In this document: piece by piece, positions 14,690 to 23,134 of the stretch
How positions within the stretch are numbered: the first letter of the stretch is position 1
Layout: each line of letters opens with the position of its first letter
From: CAZGMN01 sp964645765
GTDB lineage: Bacteria; Acidobacteriota; Aminicenantia; Aminicenantales; Aminicenantaceae
Assembly (NCBI GenBank): GCA_964645765.1
Contig: CAZYBE010000023.1
Location: forward strand, 1 to 50,270
DNA: 50,270 nt
Reading direction: 5' to 3'
Notes under the pieces: generated by a model
Seen by the model: only the letters and a program-made list of their open reading frames with translations
What the model was told of the DNA's origin: nothing
Databases searched by the model: none
Program-made: the position numbers and the translations under genes

Positions 14690-17600
14690 ATGGCTTCGGA
14701 TGACTTTATTCGAAAAATAAAAATTTTTATCTTAATCGTCCCCATGATAATAGGGATGATTTTCATGGCTGGCTGTAAAACAGGCCAGGAATTCATAATC
14801 AAAGTCCCTGACAAAGGCTGGAGGCTTTGGCCGGATGCTGAGGCAAAGTGGAAAGGTGATAATGTTTATCTTCCGGCTGAGGTTGAGCTCAAAGATTTGC
14901 CTCTTAACCCGCCAACAGGGGGCTGGGATGCTCTCTCACCGTCCCGGGGAATCGAGGTTACGCTTCCCTCGACTGTGGAGGAGCATTTTTGGGGCAAATT
15001 CGGCTTCCGCGATTACAAGGATGAATACTGGTTCGAAAAGGAGGACAAACAGGTCAAGAACGGAAATTATCTCGGCGTTTCCTGGTGGTGGAGAGAAATC
15101 GAAATCCCTGAAAGTTTCAGGGATAAAATTGTCTCACTAAAAATCCGTGGTGCCCGTCTTCGAGCTGAAGTCTACTTGAACCGCCAGCTTGTTGGATACA
15201 ATATCATCAACGAAACCTCCTTCGAGTGCGACCTGAGCCAGGCGGCAAAATTCGGCGAAAGAAATATATTGGCCATCCGCATCACGAATCCGGGCGGAAG
15301 GATGGAGTGGGTTGATACAAGGCTTTTGACCTGGGGCACAAAGAGCTTTCACGCCAGCCACGGGTTTGGCGGACTGGACAGAGGGCTTGTCATCAGCGCT
15401 TGTGACCCGCTTTATATCAAAGACCTCTGGCTGGTAAACACGGCAAACCCAAGGAGAATCATCGCCCATTGCCTGGTTAATAACAAAAGCGATCAAGACG
15501 TTAAAGGTCGGATACGCTATGAAATAATCGACCCTGAGAAGAGCCGTCGCACACTGGCCTCAGAGAACATGGATTTTTCTCTCCATGCGGGCGAAGAAGC
15601 TGATTTTGAAAAGCCACTCAAATATGACGGCGCTCAACTCTGGGACACCGAAAAACCTAAGCTTGACTTGCTTCGTGCTTTCGTTGAATCTTCAGGCCCA
15701 GCAGGAAAAAGATGGATTGACGGTAAAGAGGTCCAATTTGGATTCCGCTCATTCGAAGCTGAAGGCATCGGCGATAACGCCGTTCTTCGCCTGAATGGCA
15801 AACGCATCCGGCTCGTTTCTGCCATTTCCTGGGGCTACTGGGGAAAGAACGGCTTGTGGCCGACTCCCGAGCTTGCTGAGAAAGAAGTCAAAGCCGCAAA
15901 GGCACTGGGAATGAATTGCATTCAGTTCCACAGGAATGTGGGCAAGGAAGAGGTTCTTTCTGCCCAGGATAGGCTGGGGCTTCTCCGTTACATGGAGCCT
16001 GGAGGCGGCCAGACAGCTCTTGGAGAAGAATTCACGATGTATGCCGAATCTGCGAAAGAAAAAATCGACGATTCCGGCTCTGGGGGAGAGGCGAAAAGCT
16101 TTGCTGAAAGATATATGGAAGAAAAAATCATGCGCATGATTCGCGACTTTCGCAGCCACCCATCGCTTATTATCTACTGCATTCAGAACGAGATCAATCC
16201 TGACCTGCGCAATCCTCGCATCTTTCACCTGGTTCGAAGGATGCATCAAGAAGACCCGAGCCGGGTCATTATTCTCAAGTCTGGAATTCCGCCGAGAAAT
16301 CAGGTCTGGATGAAGCCCTATGACGATAAAGTCTATTACGACCATGGCGACGGCTTCTCTGGATGGTGGGATGAGCACACAGTCGGGGGTCCTGGCGTGT
16401 GGAAGGATGAGATGTACAAAAGCTTTGAAGATTTCACTCACCGCTCGACAAACAACCGCGAGATTGTTGTCTGGGGCGAGATGCTCGGCGCACCAGCCCC
16501 TGACAACCACGGCAGGATGGTCAAGGAGATTAAAGCCGGAGCCGGCCAAAGCTATGACCTCAAAGACCATGAAGAGATTCTAGCAGCTTATGATAAATTC
16601 CTGGACAGGTGGGATTTCAGGAAGGCATTCAAGAGTTCTGAGGATCTGTTCCTGGACATCGGAGATAAAAGCTATGACTTCTGGGGAAGGGTGATTGAGA
16701 CAGCGCGACTGGCTGAAGCCAATGATTATTTAGTCGCGAGCGGCTGGGAATCGACTGCCATTGACGATCATTCTGGCCTTGTCGATAATCTGAGAGGATT
16801 TAAGGGGAATCCGGAGCTGGTCAAAACAAGGCTTGCCCCTGTCCGTCCTGTCATAAAGCCAAGCTCGCTTGTCACCGAGAAAGGAAAGGCGGCAGAGCTT
16901 GACCTCTACTTTTTGAATGAGACAGAGAGTAATGTTGGCCAATCCCTGCGCTTGTCTTTATTTGACCCGCAGAATAAAAAAAAAGAAATTGGCGTTTATC
17001 CCATTCCGAAAAAAGAAAAAGACCGTTTTGTCTATCCTGTCGCCAGAAAAGTTGCGACGCCAGTCCTTGATTCAGAGGGCGAATACAAGCTTGTCTTCGA
17101 GGTTGTTGAGCGTCCTGAAATTCGAAGCGAAGAGAAGCTTCTGGCCGTCGAGCCTGCAGCCAGAGGACATTATCCTCAGAAAATCGCAGTCTTGTGCCAT
17201 GAGCCTGAATTTGTCAGAGCAGTCAATTCTTTGGCCAAAGTCCGGGCCGAGCCGTATGAGGCTGGCAAAGATTATGATGTCCTCATCGCCTCGACCAGGC
17301 TTCTCCAGGGCTGGACTTCAATCGTCGACCCTGTTGATATCCAGGGGACAGATGATGACGAGCTCTTCTGGACTGAAAGCTGGGGCTATGATGAAAACCT
17401 CGAATACACTTTCTACGACCTGCCCAAAGACAAAGCCAGGGTTACCTTGAGGTTCGCCGAAGTCACCTTGAGCAGGCCAAAAGCCCGGATTTTTGACGCA
17501 GCCATAAACGGAAAGACTGTTCTCAAGGATTTTGACATCTTCGCCACAGCCCGCGGAAAGAATATCGCCATCGACCGGGTCTTCGGAGTCGATGCTCCTG

Positions 17601-18265
17601 AGGGAATAGTGAAAATCACCATTCCCAGAAGAACAGTGAACTACGGCAAGTTCAGCGCCGTCAAGGTCGAGGCAGGAGATAAGGTTATCGCCATCAACTG
17701 CGGCGGAAAGCCTTATAGAGATAAGAATGGCTTGCTCTGGGTCGCATACCGGCAGAGAATAAACCTCGACGATTCGCTTCTGGAAAAGGTCAGGAAAGGC
17801 ATGGCTCTTCTGCTTTTGCCCGACGGCCCTGAGGCCGCAGAAGCATATGCTGAATTTCTCGGGAAAGCCGGAGCATTCGAATACAAAGGCCATGTCGGGG
17901 CTGCCAGGGCTCCCTGGATGGGCTCCTGGTATTTTGTCAGGAAGCATGAATTGTTTGCTGGCCTTCCTGTTGACCAGGCGATGAAGAACTATTATCAGGT
18001 TCCAGTCGATGACTCAGATGGAATTTTATTAGAGGGAGATGGTGTTGAAGTATTTGTCGGCTTTGGCCGGGACCATGACCGGAATATTGGCGCAGCAGGG
18101 TTCAGGGCAAGACTGGGCAAGGGGCAGGCCATCTTCTATACCATTCCAGGCATGGTCTCAGGAATAATTGGCCGAGGCCAGGGAATTCATCCCTTGATCG
18201 CCAGAAGATTAATCTCCAATGCTCTAGTCAATTTATTCTGCCCAATTAAAAGAGAGAAGAACTAA
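14690..18265 (+). CDS. GH2-family glycoside hydrolase lipoprotein with malectin-like domain
   Basis: Large exported glycosidase, 1191 residues. The leader ends in the lipobox FMAGC (Cys 29). Domains in order: sugar-binding jelly roll (about 60-230; RLRAEVYLNRQLVGYN, LAIRITNPGG), immunoglobulin-like domain (about 245-340), GH2 TIM barrel (about 350-690), then a linker and a malectin-like carbohydrate-binding domain (about 870-1010; LEYTFYDLPKDKARVTLRFA, DGVFGVD-like), and a C-terminal domain to 1191. Candidate catalytic acid/base is E501 in YCIQNEINPD and candidate nucleophile is E597 in VVWGEML. Both sit in the expected barrel strands. Likely beta-galactosidase, glucuronidase or mannosidase type; the sugar is undetermined. 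It is longer than ordinary GH2 enzymes because of the C-terminal domains. It is its own unit, followed by a strong palindrome. Confidence 0.85.
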   Translation: MASDDFIRKIKIFILIVPMIIGMIFMAGCKTGQEFIIKVPDKGWRLWPDAEAKWKGDNVYLPAEVELKDLPLNPPTGGWDALSPSRGIEVTLPSTVEEHFWGKFGFRDYKDEYWFEKEDKQVKNGNYLGVSWWWREIEIPESFRDKIVSLKIRGARLRAEVYLNRQLVGYNIINETSFECDLSQAAKFGERNILAIRITNPGGRMEWVDTRLLTWGTKSFHASHGFGGLDRGLVISACDPLYIKDLWLVNTANPRRIIAHCLVNNKSDQDVKGRIRYEIIDPEKSRRTLASENMDFSLHAGEEADFEKPLKYDGAQLWDTEKPKLDLLRAFVESSGPAGKRWIDGKEVQFGFRSFEAEGIGDNAVLRLNGKRIRLVSAISWGYWGKNGLWPTPELAEKEVKAAKALGMNCIQFHRNVGKEEVLSAQDRLGLLRYMEPGGGQTALGEEFTMYAESAKEKIDDSGSGGEAKSFAERYMEEKIMRMIRDFRSHPSLIIYCIQNEINPDLRNPRIFHLVRRMHQEDPSRVIILKSGIPPRNQVWMKPYDDKVYYDHGDGFSGWWDEHTVGGPGVWKDEMYKSFEDFTHRSTNNREIVVWGEMLGAPAPDNHGRMVKEIKAGAGQSYDLKDHEEILAAYDKFLDRWDFRKAFKSSEDLFLDIGDKSYDFWGRVIETARLAEANDYLVASGWESTAIDDHSGLVDNLRGFKGNPELVKTRLAPVRPVIKPSSLVTEKGKAAELDLYFLNETESNVGQSLRLSLFDPQNKKKEIGVYPIPKKEKDRFVYPVARKVATPVLDSEGEYKLVFEVVERPEIRSEEKLLAVEPAARGHYPQKIAVLCHEPEFVRAVNSLAKVRAEPYEAGKDYDVLIASTRLLQGWTSIVDPVDIQGTDDDELFWTESWGYDENLEYTFYDLPKDKARVTLRFAEVTLSRPKARIFDAAINGKTVLKDFDIFATARGKNIAIDRVFGVDAPEGIVKITIPRRTVNYGKFSAVKVEAGDKVIAINCGGKPYRDKNGLLWVAYRQRINLDDSLLEKVRKGMALLLLPDGPEAAEAYAEFLGKAGAFEYKGHVGAARAPWMGSWYFVRKHELFAGLPVDQAMKNYYQVPVDDSDGILLEGDGVEVFVGFGRDHDRNIGAAGFRARLGKGQAIFYTIPGMVSGIIGRGQGIHPLIARRLISNALVNLFCPIKREKN

Positions 18266-18272
18266 GGTTAAA

Positions 18273-18325
18273 GGGCGAAGGCTAAGTGGTTTGTAGACGG
18301 TTTTCAAACCACTTAGCCTTCGCCC
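18273..18325. repeat. 21-bp perfect palindrome between GH2 and peptidase genes
   Basis: A perfect 21-bp inverted repeat: the left arm 18273-18293 begins GGGCGAAGGCTAAGTGG, the right arm is 18305-18325, and the loop of 11 nt is 18294-18304. It begins eight nt after the GH2 stop codon and ends 10 nt before the next ATG. There is no T-run after it, so it is not a standard intrinsic terminator, though it could stop Rho-dependently or protect the 3' end. The arm resembles the reverse complement of the right terminus of repeat copy 2 (GCGAAGGCCAGTGGG). Confidence 0.8.
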
Positions 18326-18335
18326 GAGAATAGAA

Positions 18336-19154
18336 ATGAGAATTTTCTCTTTATACCCTGATTTTTTCAGATTTTTGGATAAAATTTCAATTCGCTCAGA
18401 CAAGTGGGAAGCTTACTGCAGATATTATTATCAACTCCACAGAGAATTTTTAGAGAGCTTTTTTTCTCATTTTCCGCTCGTCGATTCTTTGAGCCTGAAG
18501 CAGCGGGTGGAGGCGATTAAAAAAGAACATTACGGCCGCTTGAAAAGCCTCATCTCTATCTGCCCTCCTGAGAAAATAATCGAGGAATTCAGCAAGGAAT
18601 GCATAAGATTTTTTCCTCCGCTCAAAGAGCCGGATGTCTACCTCTTTATCGGCTTTTTCAGCCCTGACGGCTTTGTCATGGATTTTCAGGGAAAGCCGGT
18701 CATCTGCTTTGGCTTGGAAAGGTTTAAAGATTTCAGTCTGTTCAAGATTCTTTATGCCCATGAGTATGCTCATTTTCTTCTAAATCTGGGCAGGGGAGAG
18801 GTTCCGGATGAAAAAAAATTAAAATGGCTCCTCTTCTCAGAAGGATTGGCGACCTATTTTTCTTCTCTTGTTTTCCCGGGGTGCAAATTGTCCGACTATT
18901 TTCTCTTCAGCAGGGACAGATTAAATTGGTGTCAGGAAAACGAAAACTTGCTCAGAGATATTTATTGTTCGGCCAGATTTTCTCAGGAAGAATTGCTTGA
19001 TTTTTATTTCAAAGGAAATCCAGAATTGAACCTCCAGCCTCGAGCCGCCAAGTACCTTGGCTTTCTCGCTATGAAAAGATACTTGACACAGAAAGAAAAG
19101 AATATCGGCTCCCTTTTTTCTGACAAGAAGACAGCCTTGCGCTTGAAATTATAG
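18336..19154 (+). CDS. Putative zinc metallopeptidase, DUF2268-like
   Basis: A 272-residue protein with the HEXXH zinc motif H142-E143-Y-A-H146 in YAHEYAHFLLN and a third-ligand candidate Glu 169 in FSEGLATYFSS, a gluzincin arrangement resembling DUF2268 predicted Zn-proteases. The rest is helical and basic-aromatic. No signal peptide or membrane segment, so it is expected in the cytoplasm. The ATG follows the palindrome closely, and no clear ribosome site stands out. Substrate unknown. Confidence 0.72.
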   Translation: MRIFSLYPDFFRFLDKISIRSDKWEAYCRYYYQLHREFLESFFSHFPLVDSLSLKQRVEAIKKEHYGRLKSLISICPPEKIIEEFSKECIRFFPPLKEPDVYLFIGFFSPDGFVMDFQGKPVICFGLERFKDFSLFKILYAHEYAHFLLNLGRGEVPDEKKLKWLLFSEGLATYFSSLVFPGCKLSDYFLFSRDRLNWCQENENLLRDIYCSARFSQEELLDFYFKGNPELNLQPRAAKYLGFLAMKRYLTQKEKNIGSLFSDKKTALRLKL

Positions 19155-19307
19155 CGCTGCACTTAAGAGGCCGCCATCCATCTTGCAGCTGCGACGACGA
19201 AAGAATGCCAAGCCCTCTTTTCTTCTATTCTTATATTCTTAGTTTTTTTGCTATCAGCCTGCCCTTCTCGATATCGAAGATAGAAGATGGATTTCGAGCT
19301 CGATGGT

Positions 19308-19928
19308 TTAAAGAAATAGCGTGGATAAGCTGAATGCAGCAAAGCCGATCAGTAATATAGCCAGACCAATTATAATTCTCCCTAAAACTTTTGGCGTGAA
19401 GAAATGCCGATATTTCGAAACATATTTGACGAGTATGACGTACCACACAATGCTACCTATTCCGCAAAAGAGAGCAAAGACAGTCGGTTGCCAGAGACCG
19501 GGTTTTAGCCATTGATGAGCGGTCACGATTCCGGCCACAGCCAGCCAAAAGGCATAGAGTGTCGGATTCGAAGCATACAGAAAGAAGCTGACAACCACTG
19601 GCCGGGAATAGGCGAGGGAAGAGCTTTGGAAAGGCCGAGGATTTTCGAATGATTTCTTTTTTGCAATAAGCCTGATGCTGATAACAATCAGAATTCCCGC
19701 TCCGATTAATTTTAAGGGAGATTCCAATCGGATTAGAATCGAAGAGATTTGGGTCATTCCGGTTAAAGCAATAAAGCAGTAGATGGCGTCCAGAAGAGAA
19801 GATGTTAATCCGATCAGGAGTCCATGGAGGAGGTTGTGCTTTAATGTTTGTGAAACGGCGTAAATGTTGAGCGGTCCAATGGGAATGGCTGCCAGGAGTC
19901 CGACGATAAAGCCGATAAAAAAAATCAC
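19308..19928 (-). CDS. LysE/RhtB family translocator
   Basis: Small membrane exporter, 206 residues with about six hydrophobic segments. The opening MIFFIGFIVGLLAAIPIGPLN matches the LysE/RhtB/CadD N-terminus (the conserved GxxPGPxN-like segment, here AIPIGPLN). Proteins of this family export amino acids or similar solutes. Its neighbours do not indicate a specific substrate. The promoter lies just upstream, divergent from psd. The gap 19155-19307 has a weak GCAATCTC-like fragment only. Confidence 0.88.
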   Translation of the reverse strand: MIFFIGFIVGLLAAIPIGPLNIYAVSQTLKHNLLHGLLIGLTSSLLDAIYCFIALTGMTQISSILIRLESPLKLIGAGILIVISIRLIAKKKSFENPRPFQSSSLAYSRPVVVSFFLYASNPTLYAFWLAVAGIVTAHQWLKPGLWQPTVFALFCGIGSIVWYVILVKYVSKYRHFFTPKVLGRIIIGLAILLIGFAAFSLSTLFL

Positions 19929-19960
19929 TGCTTGACTCTTATCAATTTTTTAACAATTCC

Positions 19961-19989
19961 TTAATAGCAGAGTCGGAGTCCAGAGTCAA
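19961..19989 (-). promoter_or_regulatory. Promoter of the LysE-type gene
   Basis: Minus strand: TTGACT (19989-19984), spacer 17 nt, TATTAA (19966-19961), 33 nt before the ATG at 19928. Confidence 0.55.
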
Positions 19990-20015
19990 TTTAAAAAAAA
20001 CTTTGATAATATCCG

Positions 20016-20044
20016 TTGATTTTTCCTTTCAACCTGTGTAATAA
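20016..20044 (+). promoter_or_regulatory. Promoter of psd-pssA
   Basis: TTGATT (20016-20021), spacer 17 nt, TAATAA (20039-20044), about 60 nt before the psd ATG. It is back-to-back with the minus-strand promoter at 19961-19989. Confidence 0.55.
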
Positions 20045-20103
20045 ATAATAGCGGTTAATAGTCTTTATGAGAAGGGGTAGAAGAAGTCATCTTTAGAACG
20101 TCA

Positions 20104-20727
20104 ATGAGAGTGGCAAAGGAAGGCCTTCTTTTTATTATTCCGTCGCTCGTTTTATCCGTTCTTTCTCTTCTTGCGGGTTGGTGGGTTCTTTTTGGCTTAT
20201 TAATAATCCTGACTTCTGCTTTTTGCTTTTTTTTCCGCGATCCAGTCCGCCGCTCTCCGCAAAATTTAAGAGCCTTGCTTTCTCCTGCTGACGGCAAGGT
20301 TTTGAAGATTCAAAATGTTGAGTCTTGCGCTGGATTTTCCTCTCCAGTGACCATCATCAGCATTTTCTTATCTCTTTTTGATGTTCATATAACAAGAGCA
20401 CCCATTTCTGGTGTTGTTAAAGAGCTGGAATACAAATCAGGCAAATGCTTCAAAGCCTTTAAGGATGAAGCAAGCTTGGAGAATGAACACAACCTGATAT
20501 TCTTGGAAGGGGAACGGGCTAGAATTCTGGTCAAGCAGATTGTCGGCTTTGCTGCGCGCCGCATAAAGTGCTTTGTCAGAACGAATGATATGGTGACAAG
20601 AGGACAGAAGATCGGCTTGATGTATTTTGGCTCAAGGGTTGATCTTCATCTTCCTCAAGAGATTCGAATAAAAGTGGCTTTAAACCAAAAGGTTAAAGCT
20701 GGAATAACGGAAATCGCAGAGGTTTAA
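20104..20727 (+). CDS. psd: Phosphatidylserine decarboxylase proenzyme
   Basis: Decarboxylates phosphatidylserine to phosphatidylethanolamine at the inner membrane. It is the short, about 207-residue archaetidylserine-decarboxylase-like form. Two N-terminal membrane helices (8-45) are followed by FFRDPVRR-P and LSPADGKV, the conserved PADG segment. DVHITRAP supplies the conserved His, and the self-cleavage site is G176-S177 in MYFGSRVDLHLP, where Ser becomes the pyruvoyl group. The stop is one nt before the pssA ATG, so the two are coupled and form the PE branch of phospholipid synthesis. Confidence 0.95.
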   Translation: MRVAKEGLLFIIPSLVLSVLSLLAGWWVLFGLLIILTSAFCFFFRDPVRRSPQNLRALLSPADGKVLKIQNVESCAGFSSPVTIISIFLSLFDVHITRAPISGVVKELEYKSGKCFKAFKDEASLENEHNLIFLEGERARILVKQIVGFAARRIKCFVRTNDMVTRGQKIGLMYFGSRVDLHLPQEIRIKVALNQKVKAGITEIAEV

Positions 20728-20728
20728 G

Positions 20729-21481
20729 ATGGAAAAAATCCGCAGACGGACTGAACTTTATCTTTTGCCAAATTTCCTGACGTTGGTGAATATCTTTTTT
20801 GGATATCTGAGTATTTTGTCCACATTTCACCAAAAATACAAATGGGCGGCTATCTGGATTTTTATAGCTGCCCTAATGGATGCTTTTGATGGGATTGTGG
20901 CTCGATTAATAAAAAGAAGCACAGAGATGGGTACTCAACTTGACTCTCTCGCGGATGTTATTTCGTTCGGTACTGCAACTTCTTTCCTCATTTATTTCTG
21001 GGGATTCAGCTGGATCCATCCCGCAAGCTTTGGCATCTTTTTTAGTTTCGTTTTCCTGGCAGGCGGGGTGCTCCGCTTGGCGCGCTACAACACTCTTCAA
21101 AAATTCAAGCCCGATAGAAAATACTATGTGGGATTAACCGTTCCTTCGGCTTCATTACTCCTTGCGGCCATCGTCTTTTGTGACCCGCAGCCAGTAAGTT
21201 CAAAGCTCTATACTTTCTTAATTTCTTTCTTGGTCATCCTTTTGACGGCGTGCATGGTCAGCACCATAAAATACCGGAATTATTTATATTTCAAGCCTCA
21301 GAAGAGAATTGCCCTTAGAACAGCATTTCTCTACATCATCATCTTTGCCAGTGTGGTTTCATTTCCAAAGATTTTCCTCCCTCTTTGCTTTTCTGTGAAC
21401 GTCATTTTAGGTCTGGTGGAGCATCTATTCAGCCGCCTAAAGCATCAAAAGCAGAAAAGGGCAGTGAGACAGGCCGAGTGA
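20729..21481 (+). CDS. pssA: CDP-diacylglycerol-serine O-phosphatidyltransferase
   Basis: Makes phosphatidylserine from CDP-diacylglycerol and serine, supplying the substrate of the Psd encoded immediately upstream. The CDP-alcohol phosphotransferase motif is complete: D51, D54-G55, A58-R59, G68, D72 and D76 in DAFDGIVARL through LDSLAD. About six to seven membrane helices are visible in 250 residues. The start has the psd end as its immediate leader; the AGAGG-like ribosome site lies within psd. Confidence 0.95.
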   Translation: MEKIRRRTELYLLPNFLTLVNIFFGYLSILSTFHQKYKWAAIWIFIAALMDAFDGIVARLIKRSTEMGTQLDSLADVISFGTATSFLIYFWGFSWIHPASFGIFFSFVFLAGGVLRLARYNTLQKFKPDRKYYVGLTVPSASLLLAAIVFCDPQPVSSKLYTFLISFLVILLTACMVSTIKYRNYLYFKPQKRIALRTAFLYIIIFASVVSFPKIFLPLCFSVNVILGLVEHLFSRLKHQKQKRAVRQAE

Positions 21482-21567
21482 TTGAGGATATTTTCTAAAC
21501 CGCCGCTTTTTTTCTGAAATCCATGGATTGACATTTAAATCTGGCTTTTCAAGGCTTAAACAAAAAG

Positions 21568-21924
21568 ATGAAGGGAATAAAATTTTTAAGCTTAAAAAAA
21601 GAAATAACGATTGCCCTTATTGTTTTTCTCTGGCTGATAACGGCCTGGCTGCTCTATCCCCTGATAAATCTGGACACGGTCAACATGGAGAATGCAAAAG
21701 AATATCTTTATCGTTCGGCCGCAGGATTGACCATAATGATTATTTTTTTCGGAAAGACTGTCATCGACCTTCTCTTTCCTCAGGTGACGTTTAAGAGAAT
21801 GCCGCTCCTGAATACGATCTTCCTCACGATTTACTCTCTAGCCGTCGCAAGTGGGATTATTTTCATGGTCGTCAGGATGGCGATTCTTTATGTGAAGAGC
21901 AAGAAATCTGGATTCTTATTTTAG
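21568..21924 (+). CDS. Membrane protein of unknown function (118 aa)
   Basis: Small integral membrane protein with three hydrophobic segments: near residues 13-32 (IALIVFLWLITAWLLYPLI), 50-65 and 88-112. It has a basic start (MKGIKFLSLKKE) and ends in KSKKSGFLF. No family recognised; possibly a tail of the phospholipid operon. The region of its ATG lacks a strong ribosome site. It ends three nt before a GGGGAC/GTCCCC hairpin. Confidence 0.6.
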   Translation: MKGIKFLSLKKEITIALIVFLWLITAWLLYPLINLDTVNMENAKEYLYRSAAGLTIMIIFFGKTVIDLLFPQVTFKRMPLLNTIFLTIYSLAVASGIIFMVVRMAILYVKSKKSGFLF

Positions 21925-21927
21925 CCG

Positions 21928-21950
21928 AAAAAGGGGACTGTCCCCTTTTT
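21928..21950 (+). terminator. GGGGAC/GTCCCC hairpin with T-run
   Basis: A perfect 11-bp stem (AAAAAGGGGAC with GTCCCCTTTTT) around one T at 21939, directly after the 118-residue membrane-protein stop. The GC stem followed by T5 can end transcription. The same core recurs at 31762, 40801 and 42091, so it is also a repeat family. Confidence 0.65.
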
Positions 21951-22003
21951 CTTAATTATTTTAGATTTGATTAAAGGCTCGTTTTCTGCCTGTTTCTTCA
22001 GCC

Positions 22004-23134
22004 ATGGAAAAGATTCATCCTTTATTAAATAAGGAAAAGCAGATTCTGGCCAGGCGTTATGAGAAAGAGAAGAGAATCCTGGGCCTGGCCAGTGCGGGTC
22101 TTTCTCTGCTCATCCTCGTTGCTTTTTATCTCAGTGGCTTGAGTGCCTGGCTGGCCAATTTGCGCCTCAGAAGCTTCATCTTAACTTTTATTCTGTATGT
22201 TGCCGCAATTCAATTCATCCTGGCAGTTTTGGGGTTGCCGCTTAATTTCACCTCAAGCTATATCCATGAGCACAGATGGAAATTCTCCAACCACACTGTT
22301 CCAAGCTGGCTCTGGGATGAATTCAAATCATTTTTGGTGGGGCTGGCTCTCATGTTCATCATGCTCGGGCTTTTGCTCTGGGTCATGGCTTCATTCCCTC
22401 GAGTCTGGTGGTTCGCTGCCGGCGCGGCTTTTGCCCTGGTGAGTGTTGTCATGGCCACGATTTTTCCGGTGGTCGTCCTTCCTATTTTCAATAAATACAC
22501 GCCTATCCAGGACAAAGAGCTCGCAGATGCTCTGGAGAAAATTCTTTCAGAAGGAGGCTTAAAGAGCAGCGGCTTTTTCAGGGAAGACATGAGCCGCCAG
22601 ACAAAGAAGGAGAATGCCTTTCTTGCCGGGCTGGGAAAGACAAGGCGCGTTGTCCTTGGCGATAATCTGATGGACAAGATGAGCGTTGCCGAGATTGAAT
22701 CGATCATCGCCCATGAAGTCGGGCATTACAAGCACAGGCATATCTGGAAAAGCCTTGTCGTCGGAACCTTACAGAGCCTCGTTGTTTTTTGCATTCTGAA
22801 TTGGCTGATGAGACTGCTCTTTCCCCAGTTTCTCACTTCTTCAAGATGGAACATGACGCTCTTACCCCTGTTTTTCATTATCTTTGGGCTGATTTCAGGT
22901 TTTCTGTTTGGCCCTCTCGGCAATGCGCTCTCCAGATTTTTTGAGAGGCAGGCTGACCGCTATGCATTGGAATCGATAGATGACAAAAAGGTATTCATGA
23001 CTGCCCTGGCCGGGCTTGCCGATAGGAATCTCTCCAATGCCTATCCTGCCTGGTGGGTTAAGCTTCTCTTTTATTCCCACCCGCCGATTGGCGAGCGTCT
23101 AGCGATGGCCGAGAAGCTGGTCATTCCAAGCTAA
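22004..23134 (+). CDS. M48 family membrane metallopeptidase (Ste24/HtpX-like)
   Basis: Zinc metallopeptidase of the M48 family, closest in layout to CAAX prenyl protease 1 / Ste24, 376 residues. Multiple membrane helices surround the active site H237-E238-V-G-H241 in SIIAHEVGHYKHRH; the third ligand is likely the Glu of FERQADRYALE. The N-terminal region with FTSSYIHEHRWKFSNHT and PIFNKYTPI is typical of Ste24-like members. In bacteria such enzymes handle membrane-protein quality control. Its stop overlaps the stop of the opposite DUF5777 gene by four nt. Confidence 0.88.
   Translation: MEKIHPLLNKEKQILARRYEKEKRILGLASAGLSLLILVAFYLSGLSAWLANLRLRSFILTFILYVAAIQFILAVLGLPLNFTSSYIHEHRWKFSNHTVPSWLWDEFKSFLVGLALMFIMLGLLLWVMASFPRVWWFAAGAAFALVSVVMATIFPVVVLPIFNKYTPIQDKELADALEKILSEGGLKSSGFFREDMSRQTKKENAFLAGLGKTRRVVLGDNLMDKMSVAEIESIIAHEVGHYKHRHIWKSLVVGTLQSLVVFCILNWLMRLLFPQFLTSSRWNMTLLPLFFIIFGLISGFLFGPLGNALSRFFERQADRYALESIDDKKVFMTALAGLADRNLSNAYPAWWVKLLFYSHPPIGERLAMAEKLVIPS

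Noticed and set aside
15749..16570. A 273-residue minus-strand frame opposite the GH2 gene
   Set aside because: Shadow of a gene with clear domains. No start signal or family features.
23131..23134. Four-nt overlap of stop codons of the M48 and DUF5777 genes
   Set aside because: Convergent genes often overlap slightly; not unusual by itself. No terminator could be shown.
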